A DNA stretch of 64,000 nucleotides, taken from positions 1,014,322-1,078,321 of the forward strand of contig BCKT01000008.1 of assembly GCA_003116875.1 (NCBI GenBank), in the 5' to 3' direction. The notes beneath the pieces were generated by a model, which worked only from the letters and a program-made list of their open reading frames with translations, had not been told where the DNA came from and ran no database searches. The position numbers and the translations under genes were made by a program. Positions 1 through 12,058 of this stretch are shown piece after piece (the first letter of the stretch is position 1; each line of letters begins with the position of its first letter). This stretch comes from Takashimella koratensis. Taxonomy: Eukaryota > Basidiomycota > Tremellomycetes > Trichosporonales > Tetragoniomycetaceae.

Positions 1-206
1 CGAGGGGCGCAGGAGGGTACGATGGGTATGGGTACAATACGCTTGAGAGGGCGGAAGGGGGCGATTTGACCCCGCATGGTGAAGCACCAAAGGACGACGC
101 GTTCTTCGATTCCTGGGACGATAAGCCGGCTGCGTCCAAGGCCCCACCGCCCGCCGCCAAGCCAAAGGCCAAGGGATGGGAGGAGGACGAGTGGAAGGAC
201 TTTTAG
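1..206 (+). CDS. C-terminal fragment of an unidentified protein with a Trp/acidic tail
   Basis: This is the last part (about 67 codons, read from base 3) of a + strand gene that starts before the window. It shows a Gly/Tyr-rich stretch (GYDGYGYNTLE), then DAFFDSWDD, an Ala/Pro/Lys linker and the tail GWEEDEWKDF, ending at TAG 204-206. Short Trp/acidic tails of this type are known at the C-termini of early secretory pathway proteins such as ArfGAP1/Gcs1-type and Scy1-type proteins, but no catalytic region is visible here, so the identity is only a guess. Upstream exons cannot be judged. Confidence 0.45.
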   Translation, partial: RGAGGYDGYGYNTLERAEGGDLTPHGEAPKDDAFFDSWDDKPAASKAPPPAAKPKAKGWEEDEWKDF

Positions 207-622
207 ATGAAGTAAGGCGTGGACGCTGCTGCGTAGACCGTTAGTAGACGAATGAGTGGGTTAGTAACCCGCCGCAACGCAAATGAGGGAGGGTACAAAG
301 GTGTAGAGCAAGTCTAAAATTACGCATGGGCCAAGTCGTTCTATCTCTTTCTTTCTTAACCTAACTTAACTTCATCATCTCAGCCGTTGCTATCTGTTTG
401 TTTCGCGCTTCTCTTGGCTCTTTTGGCAATGATTTGAGAGTGGATAAGTGCCATGCATGAGCTTTGCTTGAGCAGACCATCTAGCGTCCACATGCGAACC
501 GTGACTTGAGGATATAATCGTCCAACGCTACGTCTACATCTAATCTAGCCCGTTCACTTCTTCCACCTTCCTGCCTCTCCTCTCCCCTTCACACTTTATA
601 CTTGACCCAGCACGCCCGAGCT
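207..622. other. Convergent intergenic region
   Basis: This holds the 3' flank of the partial gene at the window start and the 3' flank of COQ1 on the opposite strand. It has T/C-rich stretches around 340-370 and 560-600. I see no additional open frame, repeat or RNA gene. Confidence 0.5.
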
Positions 623-2240
623 CTACTTGACACGATCGACGACCTTGATCGTCAAATCCACGAGAGCGCTTCTCGCCGGACTCTCAGGAAGCGTCTCCAC
701 CAACCGCCTTGCTTCATTCGCAAAGCTGCTCGCGAGCTCGGCGGTCCTTTGTAGACCCTGGCTCCGACCCACGAGCTCTCGCGCGACCTCGACGTCACCC
801 GGTCCCGTAAATTTGCGCAGGATGAGTGGACCCAATGAAGGGTGCTCTTCCCATGCGAAAAGGGCGGGCGCGGTAGCGAGGCCCAATCGTAGGTCGGCGC
901 CAGACCCAGGCTTGCCCAGTTGCGCAGAGTTGGAGTAGTCGAGCATGTCGTCCACAAGCTGAAAGTATCAGTACAGTTGATAAGTTTCCGATAGGCGAGC
1001 GAGCATTAACTGTACTCACCTGGAATGCAATCCCGAGGTTGCGACCATATCCGTACGCCACATCCTTGACCCACGCGCCCTGGCCATTGATCAGACCGCA
1101 GCCGCCAAGGGTCACCGCCGCCCTTGCGCTCTTAGCCATCAGACTCGCCGTTTTGAGATACGTCTTTCGCATGTAATCCTCAAACCCTTTCTTCGTTGGT
1201 TCCCGCTCTGGCTCGGCCATCGCTCGTAGCTGCATCACCTCTCCCTCCACAAGGTTGGCGATAACGGTCGCGAGCAGCTCGACAACCTCTCGGGAGCCCA
1301 AGCGAGCGAGCGCAACCGACGCGCGACCGAGCAAGAAGTCACCTGAGAGAATGGAAAGTTTGTTGCCGAACGCCGAAGGGGCGGAGGGGGCGCCACGACG
1401 CATGTCCGAGGCATCGATGACGTCGTCGTGCAACAACGAAGCGACATGGATCATCTCGGTGATGCTGGCAAGCCGCCGTTGGGTGGGCAAGATGGATGGA
1501 GAAGTCGGAGAGGAGGGAGTGGTGGTGGGGAGAGGTTTCTCGAATGACGAGACGTCGGAAGCGGATCGGGATGGAGGAGTGGTGAAGAGCGATGAAGGTG
1601 CAGATGGTTCTCGATCTTGATGTAATCGAAATGGTTCGGCAAAGATCATTTCCCCGTTCTCTTCACCCATGATCTCGGGGTTCCAGTCATTCAAAACCCC
1701 TCCCGAGCTCGTCAGCGCGTCATCGATCCCGCCCCTGCCTCCGCGCGCATGTACCTCCGCCTCGCCTGATACCCGGTCCCAACCAGCTCCAGCGAGCCCG
1801 TTCGTCGCTTGGCTCATAAGCAGCACAAGAAGCGGTCGCAGGTGTTTTCCCTCGGTACCAAAGTAGTACTTGGCGACGGTATCGAGAGAAGGGTGGGAGG
1901 AACCGAGCATCCGGAATAGACTGTCTTTGAGGTTACCGATTTCAGAGGTGATCGCTGCGAGCGGGTCGTATTCGAGTGACGAGAGGGAAGGGCCGCCAGC
2001 GGAGGTGGATGAGGAAGAGGAAGAGGAAGGGAGTGGGGAGGAGGAGGGAGCGGGCTCGAGCACCGCGTGTGCAGATTCGGTAGCTGCCGCCCAAGAGGTG
2101 CTTCCGGTCCGAGAGGGAGAGGAAGTGAAGGACCGGAGGTGGGATGACGATCGGGATGGAGAGGCGGGGGTGGCCGATGCCTGCGCCACGGGTATCCGCC
2201 GGGCCGAGAGGCGGGCTGACCGCGCGGCTCTGGACAGCAT
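623..2240 (-). CDS. COQ1: Trans-polyprenyl (hexaprenyl/decaprenyl) diphosphate synthase, mitochondrial
   Basis: The enzyme elongates allylic diphosphates with isopentenyl diphosphate to make the ubiquinone side chain in the mitochondrial matrix. There are two exons (2240-1020 and 958-623) around a 61-nt GTGAGT..CAG intron, giving 518 aa. The N-terminus (MLSRAARSARLSARR) is basic, Ser-rich and free of acidic residues, as expected of a mitochondrial presequence. The first Asp-rich motif is HDDVIDASDMRRG near residue 271. The second, LVDDMLDY near residue 408, is created exactly at the splice junction. The KHLRP substrate motif lies near residue 132. A low-complexity insert of about 100 residues separates the early helices from the first Asp motif, making the protein longer than bacterial relatives. 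It is divergent from the E2 gene, with 407 bp between start codons. Confidence 0.93.
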
Positions 2241-2647
2241 CGTGCGGCGGTAGCGAGATGCGGGGGTGAGAAGGGTTAGGGGGAGTTAGGGAGGAGGTGG
2301 GAAGAGGACAGGGAGAGAGAGTTAGCGGTGAGAAGTGTGAGATGGTGAGCGAGGTCGATTAGGTGGTCAGCGGAGAACGAAAAAAACCACACCGAATCGG
2401 AAATCGCGGAGTGATAAGCAGCTCATGTAATGAATTAAACGAAGGACCTTTCCATAAAGGACAGGACTGAGGGATAATAATGACACGTGTAACATAAACC
2501 GCTTATAGCCAAAGGTGGAGGCCATTCATCCGCCATTGTCTGCTGCCCTCGCTACCTACCTCCCTCCCACCGTACACCATCCCCCATCACCCTCACCATC
2601 ACCACCACCCCCACCACCACCACCATCATTCACCACCTCGCGACATC
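2241..2647. promoter_or_regulatory. Divergent promoter region of COQ1 and the BIRC6-like E2 gene
   Basis: The 407 bp between the two start codons must hold both promoters. The half next to the E2 gene is a C-rich pyrimidine leader (about 2530-2645), a common look for 5' leaders in this window. No specific factor site can be assigned with confidence. Confidence 0.5.
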
Positions 2648-5600
2648 ATGGTACCCAGCGATCCCGCGCTGGCCCAGCTCGTAGACATGGTCAGTACCTC
2701 CCACCCCACCTACACACAGCCACGGCAGACGAATTCCTCCCAACCCTCTCTTGCCACCTCACAATCTGAACCCTTCCCTCACCGCCCTCCTTTCCCTACC
2801 TCGTCGTTCTACACCACCTCAATCCCACTCTCCGCACTCTTTCCTCCCCTACCTTCATCGTGCAAGCTAATACGACCTCCAGGGTATCCCCACGTCCAGA
2901 GCCAGGGCAGCGCTCAGGCGGTCAAAGGGAGACGTCATGTCTGCAGCGGTACGTCTTTGCCACCCACCCTTTCTACCTGGTCTCCATTTCATCTCCTACC
3001 ACCTCAATACACCAGTAACTATTTTAACATCTCTTAGGAGCGCGTGTTTGCAGGCGAGTTTGATGACATTGCATCCGACGACGAAGAGACTCCAGACATT
3101 GGCCTTCCCGTAAGTCATTCCACCCCACCAATTCTCCAGCTAAATCTTATGTCACAACTCTACACTTTTGACGCGTGATGAGTCGACGTGATGGTTGGAC
3201 TGAATATTTGATAGACACCGGACGAATCTTCAAATGAAGGAACTTTGCCTATCAGTAAACGAGCCTTAGAGGGCATGCGGATTGGAGACAATGCTACAAA
3301 ACATGACGACGCAGATAACGACATTGACAACGACGACGACGGCGACAAAGACGAGGCGGAAGATGACGATGGGAGCTCTGGAAGCTTTGATGGAGACATG
3401 TACGAGGACGAATACGATATGGACGAAGGTGAGTTCTCCCACGATCCTCTTTCCAAGCAGCATAGCTTACTGACCTACCGCGCACAGACCTCGAAGGGCC
3501 ACGGTTGACCTCCGACCCGTATGCTGGAATTTTCTTCTCCAAGGACCGAGTGGACGAGATTGTCGAGCCCGTCGAACAGGCCGTGCATGTTCGTGTGAAC
3601 CTGGTTGACCCAAACGGGGGCAGGTCAAAAGCCTCGGAGCTGGTACGGATACTAAACCGCGGGGAGTGGATGAGCGGTTGCCCAGAAGGCAGTGAGTTGT
3701 CTCGCGTTTCGCGTTGAATAAGCTCTCATTGCAACCGGAAAGCTGACTGAGATTTGCACAGATGAACAAAGCTTCCTATTTCAACTTTACTCTTTACTCA
3801 CTGAGGGTAGCATGCCCTGCCACAAAGGCTGCGGACACGTCTTCCCTCGGCTTCCTGAACACTTCTTTGCTCTCTATGTAAGCTATCAAGAAACAAGATT
3901 CTAGCTGATACCTTCAGTCCTCATTCCAAGCATACACTGCCGCTTTATGCGCCATCATCGCTCAAGTCTGCCCCGTTTGTCAACACGTTACTTGCCTCGC
4001 TTGCGGAGACAACGCCGAGCCGTCGTCCTCCGCTCGACCGTTCTTTCATTCGTCTGAAAAGGGTAAAGAAACGTCCAACGGGGATGACCCACTCCTCCAC
4101 TGCGTCAACATTCAGGTAAGGCAGCGTACAGCGTACAGAGAGCAGTCGTGCTGACAGTGCCCAGGGCGTCATGATTGGTGTCGGCCTGCACATGATTGAA
4201 CAAGCATTCTTCGCCTATCGCGCAGGAGGCTCGACACCGCCTTTGGTTCAGGCTCCGCCAGCTAAGAAACGAAAGACCGAGAAGCTGAGCTGGAACGACT
4301 CTGATGACGATGACGACGATTTGCTGGGAAGGAGGTCGGCCTCCAAGGGTGTTGGCTACAGTGGCAGCGGACAAGAAGACGTAAGTGGATGACTTGACTG
4401 TTGCATATGCATATAATCGATGCTCATGCGCATCGCAGAGGTCCGGACAGATTGCTGCTCAGAAAGCCCAGGAGGCCTCGGATCACAAGACGGTGGAGCT
4501 GCTGTCTCAAGTTCAAGAGTATCTCCCTCGGATTAATCGACCAGGTGGACCAGCAATATCGGACCACCTCGTTCACCCGACTGCGCTTGCCCATCTCAGG
4601 CGACGGAGTGGGTTCGTCAACGAGTTGTTGAGGAACGACTCGTTGTTGGACATGTCTAGTCGCGGTGACCTGTACCGCGCGCTCCTTGATTGGCTTGAGG
4701 TGGGTCGTCTTTTGTACTTGAAACGGAGTTGAAAGCTAATAGTGTGACCTCAGATTGTTTCCAGCCACGAAGCACTCGCAAGTATGCTGGCCATGCCGCA
4801 AATGCGACCATCACGTACTTGCCCTGGGCCCGACACTTTGACCGTCACAATCACCTACGAAGGTGGACCAAGCCCTAGGGAACTGCTCGAGAGTGTCGTT
4901 ATCCAGGCTAGAGCGGCACTGAAAGGGCTCCAGGCGACCCAGGTGGAGAAGAAAGAGTCGGACGAAGACAGTCAACGGATGACGATGGAGGAGAAGATGC
5001 AGAAAGAGAAAGAGGAGCTAGAGGCAATGGGTCGGTCCGAGAGTGAGGTGCTGAAGCGGTTCTGGTGAGTGAGCCAGCAAGGTCATGCAGCCGACCAGCC
5101 CTGACGTGTTACGCAGCGATCGGATCATCGCAGCAGCGTCTAACATCGACCGGTCGTTGGTCGAGTGCAAGGGTGCGGCGTTCGTCGAGCGGATGCAAGG
5201 ATCGCTACCACACCATCCCGATGCAGAGGTACAGGTCGCAGAGAACGTAACGGCCACGACCGACGAGGCGGTTAGCAAGATCTGTGAGCTGGTTCTGGGC
5301 TAGGATAGCATGTGAATTGAGAAGGGGTAATGGATGAAGCTGACTAAGGATGGACTGGTGGATAGACGAAGAGTGGGCAAATCGGGCGCGTTTCCAGTAC
5401 TGCGAGATGAGCGAGGTCAAGGATGATAAAGTTGTTTTCAAGCACGCATACGACTCGCAGATCCGGTCCATTGAGAACATGGTAAGCTTCCTGGTTCTAC
5501 TTCTGCGAATGCCAAGCTGACATGTCGCTGCAGTCTGCTCCGAAAAGATCTTTGGCCATCGCCAAAGAGCTCGCAATCCTCACTACCAGTCTTCCTGCCG

Positions 5601-6725
5601 CGTGGCACTCTACCATCTTCCTTCGTGTCGACGAAGCCCGCGTCGACTGTTTGAAAGCCCTCATCATCGGTCCCGAGGGGACACCTTACGAGAACGGCTG
5701 TTTCATATTCGATATCTTCCTCCCACTCGACTACAATTTCAAATGCCCACTTGTGAAATTCATGACCACAAATGGAGGGAAGTACCGATACAACCCGAAT
5801 TTGTATGCGGATGGGAAAGTGTGTTTGAGTTTGTTGGGGACTTGGCAAGGGCCGGGATGGGTAGCGGGACAATCGACACTCCTACAGGTCTTGATCTCGT
5901 TGCAGAGCTTGATCCTCTGCGAGGAACCGTATCTCAACGAGCCTGGGTGGGCGAACGATTCTGGGGTGAGTGGCTGTGCTAGGCGTCCAAAACGATGAAG
6001 GGAGCACGGTGACAACGGGGTGGTGGGCAAGGTGTGGACCGAGGACACTACTGATCAAGCTACGATTATAGACCCCACAGAGCAAATCGTATTCGGCAAA
6101 CGTGAGGCGCATGGTCGTCGTCGACGCCATGGCTAACAACCTGAAGAACCCACCATACCCGTGTAAGTCTGAACCATGTGTGTTTTGGGGTAGTGCTGAC
6201 TTGGTTTGATTTCTTGGCGAATGCAGTCGAGTCGGTGATCAAGACTCATTTCCGTCTGAAAGCGGACAGTATCGAGAAACAACTCGACAAGTGAGTTTTG
6301 AGTCTTTTGAGTCTCCTCTACATTTGGTCATGTTTCCATCGCACAAGCTTTTCTTCTGACAATTGCCAACTCCAAACTTCAGGTGGATCGAGCTCGATGA
6401 TGGCAGCTCTATCCATGGCGAATATTACGGCGGTATGACACTTTCCGCAGGTCTCAACTCTTCTCTGGACCCGACCGGGACTGCGTCTCCGACAGGGACC
6501 AAAGGACCCAAGACAAGAGCGGCGGGGAAACAGAAACCGCCTCAGACGCCGATGCAGCGAGCGGCAGACGATTTGAAGGCGCTGTTGGCTGATCTGAGAA
6601 GGGGACAAGGAGGTGAGGAAGAGACAGGAGGTGGAAGTGGGGCGGGGGCTGGGGCGGGGTCAGGGGCCGGGGAGGGAGTGAAGGACAAGGGCAAAGTTGA
6701 GAAGAAGAAGAAGGGGAAGAAATGA
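2648..6725 (+). CDS. Ubiquitin-conjugating enzyme with N-terminal UBA and BIRC6-type UBC domain
   Basis: Sixteen exons encode about 970 aa: 2648-2689, 2883-2948, 3038-3109, 3215-3428, 3488-3691, 3762-3877, 3918-4115, 4165-4380, 4439-4699, 4754-5064, 5117-5283, 5366-5481, 5534-5965, 6072-6162, 6227-6290, 6383-6725. The first three exons form a UBA-like helix bundle (LVDMGIPTSRARAALRRS). An acidic stretch follows, then a Cys-rich segment around residues 200-265 (MPCHKGCGH, later CPVCQHVTCLACG) that could bind zinc. The UBC domain starts near residue 662: PEGTPYENGCFIFDIF, YRYNPNLYADGKVCLSLLGT with predicted catalytic Cys758, then SLILCEEPYLNEPGW. This order and the PYLNEPG element are typical of the BIRC6/BRUCE E2 class rather than small E2s. 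No BIR domain is visible. The tail is Gly/Lys low complexity. The substrate is unknown. Confidence 0.85.
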
Positions 6726-8315
6726 GGTGAGAGCGGAGACGGGCGGAAGGATGCAGAGATGCAGAGTAGACAGGCAGCGCGTTGACTGATCATAGTGAAG
6801 AGGTGAGAGAGTAAGAGGAGAGGTCCCCAGGAAAGCAGTTGACAGAGGAGGAGGAGGAGATTGGGTCGGAGGGAAACCCGGAGCGCACGCAAGCATTGAT
6901 TGACTGTAAAAGATATGATTGACTTTCACGATTCCCTTTCATGGTATGATGTTTATAAATTGTTGCATGTTGTATGAAACCATCTGAGCGGTGTTCTGAG
7001 CGGGGTCAGGTCATGTGGTGAGAACGCGGAGACGGGGACGGGAACGGCGTGTTGACGGAGAGAGAGGGGGTGCGAGAGGGCGGAAAAGGGTTGAGCGAGG
7101 GGCCAGAGGTGAGGTGAGAAGTTGACTGCGGTGGGGTGGGGTGGGTGGGGTGGGACGAGGCGAGGCGAAGGATGCAAGGTTGTAGTGATTGATTCATTGA
7201 ACCCGAACCATTGAGCCCGAGCCCGAATGCAAGTCTGTTCATTCTGCTTGGCTCTCGGGCTCTCAGTCGTGCGTGACTCGGTGACTTGTCGGTGACCTAC
7301 GAAGCGAGATCTATCTCTCTGACATCCTTGCAATTACTCAAAGGCAGGTATCCTATGCCTTTCTGAGACACGCCCAAGTGGGGGGGCTGTGGGGCAGAAG
7401 GGGCAGAAGGGAGAGCCAGAAGTGAGATCCCTTGGTTCCATCCTAGATCCCAGGTCCTAGGTCCTGGGTGGGAGGTACATGAAGGAACAGAGGCGGTGCA
7501 TGACAACGAACGAGGAAACGAAAGAACGAGGTCCTTTCATTTAATAAAGGATGGAGGACGGTGCATGGATCCAAAGGGAGGGATGGGGAGGGGTACGAGG
7601 GGGTTCGGGAAATGCACATGGTTGTGGGCTAATGCCGATGGCGACGACAAGACGGGGAGAGAAACGGGATATGGGGGATGGGAGATGGGAGATGGGAGAT
7701 GGGGGATGGGAGATGGGAGATGGGAGATGGGAGACGGAGACGGACGGGGCACTCTACGAGGTTGACGACGAGATCAAGGAGAGACTGCGGGTTGAGGCGG
7801 TGGTAGGTGCATTGTGGCTGTGGACGAGAGTTTGGTCGATATCCAGCGGCGAGGAATGAATGACCAACGATGACCGAGGCAGAATCAAACCCTGGCTGGA
7901 GTTTCGAGTCCGCTCGGTCAGTCTAGGTGGTCCTGAACCGAGTCCGGAGTCCGATTCCGCGACCCTGTGCATGCATCGAGATTCAGAAACGCAGATCGAA
8001 CGGCGCCGCCATCGGGCCATCCGGGTGTCATTTCGGCCCTGGCAAGTGGGAGTGGACCGTACACCGGCCAGACGGCGTTGTTGATGCTATCCTCCTGCTT
8101 TACCGTTATTTTCGATTCATTCCCACTTGCACCACCATCATCCATTCACATCGTCATCACCATCGTCAGCGTTCATCTTCATCTTGACACCATCCATTCA
8201 TCGGCTCAGTATCAACTCCCGTACCACACAATCCATCCACGTGTACACCTTCTCACATTTACTGGCCGCGCCAACAAATTCAACTCGTCACCCCTCCACC
8301 GACCGACCCTTTGCC
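6726..8315. other. 1.6 kb intergenic region with a minisatellite
   Basis: This separates the E2 gene from the Zn2Cys6 regulator. It holds a G-rich stretch (7380-7470), the 7-bp minisatellite at 7671-7742, and the pyrimidine-rich leader of the downstream gene from about 8100. Open frames here are low complexity and overlap each other on both strands, so I call no gene. Confidence 0.5.
7671..7742. repeat. 7-bp minisatellite (unit ATGGGAG)
   Basis: About ten tandem copies of a 7-bp purine-rich unit, with single-base variants (ATGGGGG, ACGGAG) at the ends and in the middle. The strand is G-rich throughout. It is intergenic, about 570 bp upstream of the Zn2Cys6 gene start. Confidence 0.9.
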
Positions 8316-11300
8316 ATGCCGAAAGACGACTCGGCCCCGGGCTCCTCTTCCCTCCCTTCTGACCCCTCCGACCCACCTCACGACCCCTCTTCCTCTGCTG
8401 CTCCGCTCAAACGCGGCGACGCATGCCTGTACTGCCGTAAACGCCGAATCAAGTGTTCCGCTACCAAACCATCCTGCGCGCACTGTCTCAAGCTCGGTCG
8501 AGAGTGCATCTACGATGTCGGCAAGCCCGTGAGTCGGGTAAAGATGCTCGAGGATAAAGTGGCCGAGCTGGAAGGGTTTCTCCGCGCTGCAGCAGCGACG
8601 AATGGGATGAATGCAGCGGGTGCGGGAACGGGAACGGGGACAGGACAGGGGCCAGCGCAAGGAGGGAGTGGGGGGACAGGAAGCGGTAGAGGATCGGCGG
8701 ATGGACAGCTCAATCAATACCAACCCCAACCACCTACCCATCCGCAACACCGCGCATCCGACCCCGCTCCCTCCCTCAGCACCAACTACGCTTTCCTCTC
8801 GTCGGAACAAACGACCATTGACCTCAACCTCGTGCACTCGAACCCGCCAGCCCCAGGGCCCGATTTTGCATCGTTTCTCAATTTCAACTTCCCCACTGAT
8901 TTCCCGACCATCCCAAGCACGAGCGGAGGTGAGGTTGGTGGACAGAGGCAAAATCAAGCGTCGGCTACGCCGGCACCGTGGGTGGCACAGACGTACCTCC
9001 ATGCCGCGGGGCAGGGCCCACCAGGCCCAGCAGGCCCGTCGTCGACCTCTGTCTCGCCGTCGACCGCATCAGGTAGCGGACACAGCGGACACAGCAGCGG
9101 TCTATCCGGCGTCCACGGGAGTACCAATACCAGCGGAACGAGTTTCGTCCCTAGTTCCAACTCGATCAACACTGGCCGACCTGCCAGCCCATTCTCGATG
9201 GCATCCATGAGCACGTACGGGACGAACCCCTTTGGCGTGGGATCCACCAGCACGGCCTCCGCTGCTGGGTTCGGGCAATTCCCACATGCTGTTCCTGAAC
9301 CACCGACTTCGTTCGACTTTGCTACCCTCGATCCAGAGTTTATGAGCCTCGTGGACAGTTTCCAGGCCCAAGCTTCGACAGCGGGCGCAGGTGGTGGAGA
9401 CGCAGCGATGGACGTTTCGCCGAATTCAGGTATATCGCTGGGCTCTACGGGTTCGGGGTCTGGCGTAGGTGGTCAACATACGCAACCCTCCATGTCCACA
9501 CCCGATATACAAGCGCAGCTCGACGCTATCCTCGGACCTGGACCTGGCGGGTATGGGGCAACCCCACACCCAGGCGGGGTTGGTAGCTCATCCGACCCGT
9601 CCCGCCCTCCACTCGGGACGACGCAGCGTACAATCTTGACCGTCAATGGCCCTATCCAAGTTCCCTCTGACCCGTCCTCCTCCGAATCCGGTTTCGACGC
9701 GTCCGTCCGCACGCCCGAGCTGTTCAACGCCTACGTGGAGGACGTCTCCATCGAAGTTGAGCAAGATCTCTTGGGTGCTGGTTCGGGCGTGAGCACGGGG
9801 GCAGGAGCGGCGGCAGGCGTCGGGATCGGGGTGGGTGAGAAGGAGTTGAAACAGGGGTACAGTAGTGAGATAGGAGGTGGGGTAGGGGCTCACCCCGCTG
9901 CTCAGGAGGCCTTTGGGGAATCGGTGGGGCCAGAGGGGTGGAAGCAGGCTGCGGCGGACGCTCAGACCCTTGTAGGAGGGTGGTTTGACGCGAATGACCT
10001 GCCGAGGGTTGCGAGGGATCACCTGTGAGTTGGTCTCTGCGGGATCTCTGACACTGAGAGCTTCTGCATGCCGTGCCTCCGCTTCTCATCTCATCCTGAC
10101 CTTGCTAACACGCTCCTTTCTAGTCTCGACCTCTTCTTCACCGGCATGAAATTCTTCGGCCAGGATTTCCACATCCCACGATTCTACGCATCCCTCCTCA
10201 AACCCGTCTCTCGCCGACCTCACCCATGCCTCCTTTACTCGATGTACCTCCTGGGATCAAAGATCTCGCCTCACCCGCCGATCCGGGCACTCGAGACGCA
10301 CTTTCACTCGATCGCTACTCGGCAGTTGGATGAGGCGATCTCACGCGCTGATAGGTTGTTGGATGCGTGTAGAGCAGCGACAATGTTGGGCATGTACAAG
10401 TATTCGGCGGCGAGGTATCATGAAGGTTGGATGTACACGGGTACCGCGGCGAGGTGAGTTTTGACCATGGACGACAGGAGGGGAATGGGAGAGTTGAGTT
10501 TGGTGTGTTGAGGGTTCGGGCTGACGTCCCCGTAGACTCGCAATATCATGCGGACTACATCAGATCCCCTCAATCGTGTTCAAGCCGAGCACACTACCTC
10601 ACGACGGCCGTGCCGAGCTACCCAGTCTTATGCGTCACCGATCATGGGTTCTCCCTCCCCCTGCCGACGCGATCGAGCACGGCGAGCGAATCGCAACCTT
10701 GTGAGTGCCGCCAACCTGGATGAGATACAATCGAGATACAACAGAACGCTAATTGTCCATTTACGAAACAGCTGGGCACTATATACCCTCGATAGGTGCG
10801 GATCTATCTCGACCCAGTGGCCTCCGGCCATCCCGGACGATATCGTGTCGACGCCATTCCCGCGCCCTCTGCACGAGTACGAGCTGGTGAGTAGCTTTAT
10901 CTCGATCCATGCCTCCCTGATCATTCCATCTCGTTCTCTCCCCCTCTCGTCGTTTATATTAAACTCAATGTTGACCGCTCTCCCCCGTACAGGGCCTTCT
11001 CACCGAAGCGGACAACTACACCGTCTCGCAGATCTTTGATCAAGGTGTGCCGCGCCCCCCTTTGGTCTTTTCCGAATTCACCATGAGCCTAATCCGTCTT
11101 CGGGCTTTGGCGGTGCTTGAGCGCGCTTCCAAGCTCATGTACGTGAAACCCGAGACGAACGCGGGGTCACCCTTCGACTCGCGCGCTTCAGGGTCCTCGG
11201 CCTCAGTTTCGCCTCCCGGAGGTATCGACGAGTACCTGTATCAGCAAAACCTAGCAGCTGCCGGTAACGCATCCCACAGCTCTCCCTCCGCCGGACGCGG

Positions 11301-12058
11301 CGGACAACATACTCATCGTTCGGCACGTGCTCGAACCCCTCGGGCCTACGAAGACGTCTACGCCGCGCTGTTGCGACTCGAAGAAGACCTGCCCATCGAA
11401 CACCGTACACCATGGGCAACCCCCTGGGATGGAGTCCCACCGAAGTGGTTGTATATCCCGACGCATAGGCAAGAGATGATTTCGTTGTATTTCATCATTG
11501 GGTGCGCGTGGATGTTCATGTTTGATGTTTGGTCGTTCAACTCGGAGAACGCAGAGGCGGTTTCGGTAGCGAGGAGGTTGGCGCATACGGTCAGGGCATT
11601 GATGGGTGATGTGAGTGGGCTCTCCGGCTGACACTGAAGAAACATTTGCTGACTGATATCTCTGCCTTCTTTTTTCTTTCCAACTGTCTCCAACTCGCTC
11701 GCGTTTCTCCGTTGCCATCCTGTAGCCCGGCGCATCCCTCTTCGACATCTTCATTGCCATGTGTTGGTCCTTTGTGGTCAAGATCCTCATTCGCGAAGCT
11801 AAACGACTTCAAACCATCAACGACTATGCTTCGCTATCTCTCCTCCCTGCTATCGAATCTGATATCGAAGTCCTCATCCAGGCACTCAGGCAGTTTGGGA
11901 AGAGTTACAACCTCGCTCAAATGCAGTTACTCAGGATGGAGATGTATAGGAAAGTACCGGTGAGCGCGTTGGCGTATCTGAGGGAGAAAGAGGATGAGAT
12001 TGAGGATGGGTATCTGGGAGCGAATAAGGAGTTGCCGTCCGAGTTGCCGAGGGAGTAG
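8316..12058 (+). CDS. Zn2Cys6 fungal transcription factor
   Basis: Six exons (8316-10024, 10124-10453, 10536-10700, 10772-10886, 10993-11610, 11726-12058) encode 1089 aa. The binuclear zinc cluster is at residues 37-64 with spacing C-x2-C-x6-C-x6-C-x2-C-x6-C (CLYCRKRRIKC, then CAHCLKLGREC). A dimerisation-type coiled coil follows (VKMLEDKVAELEGFL). Residues of about 90-560 are Gly/Ser/Thr-rich and probably disordered. The C-terminal half has features of the fungal-specific transcription factor domain (HLLDLFFTGMKFFGQDFHIPRFY, later GLHQIP and WALYTLDRCGS). I chose the start at 8316 because its ATG directly precedes a compact N-terminus; an in-frame extension upstream lacks a recognisable domain. 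Target genes are unknown. Confidence 0.88.

Noticed and set aside
2270..2300. TTAGGG-like words suggesting an internal telomere repeat.
   Set aside because: Only two imperfect copies in a G-rich stretch upstream of COQ1; not an array.
3245..3542. Several short frames over the acidic exon of the E2 gene.
   Set aside because: They reflect the GAC/GAT-rich repeat of the acidic stretch read in other frames.
7880..7975. A possible tRNA, from a GTTTCGAGTCC-like B-box.
   Set aside because: I could not pair acceptor or anticodon stems and no A-box sits at the right distance.
8280..9253. Long minus-strand frames within the first Zn2Cys6 gene.
   Set aside because: Antisense to a clearly coding exon with the zinc cluster; they arise from GC-rich codon bias.
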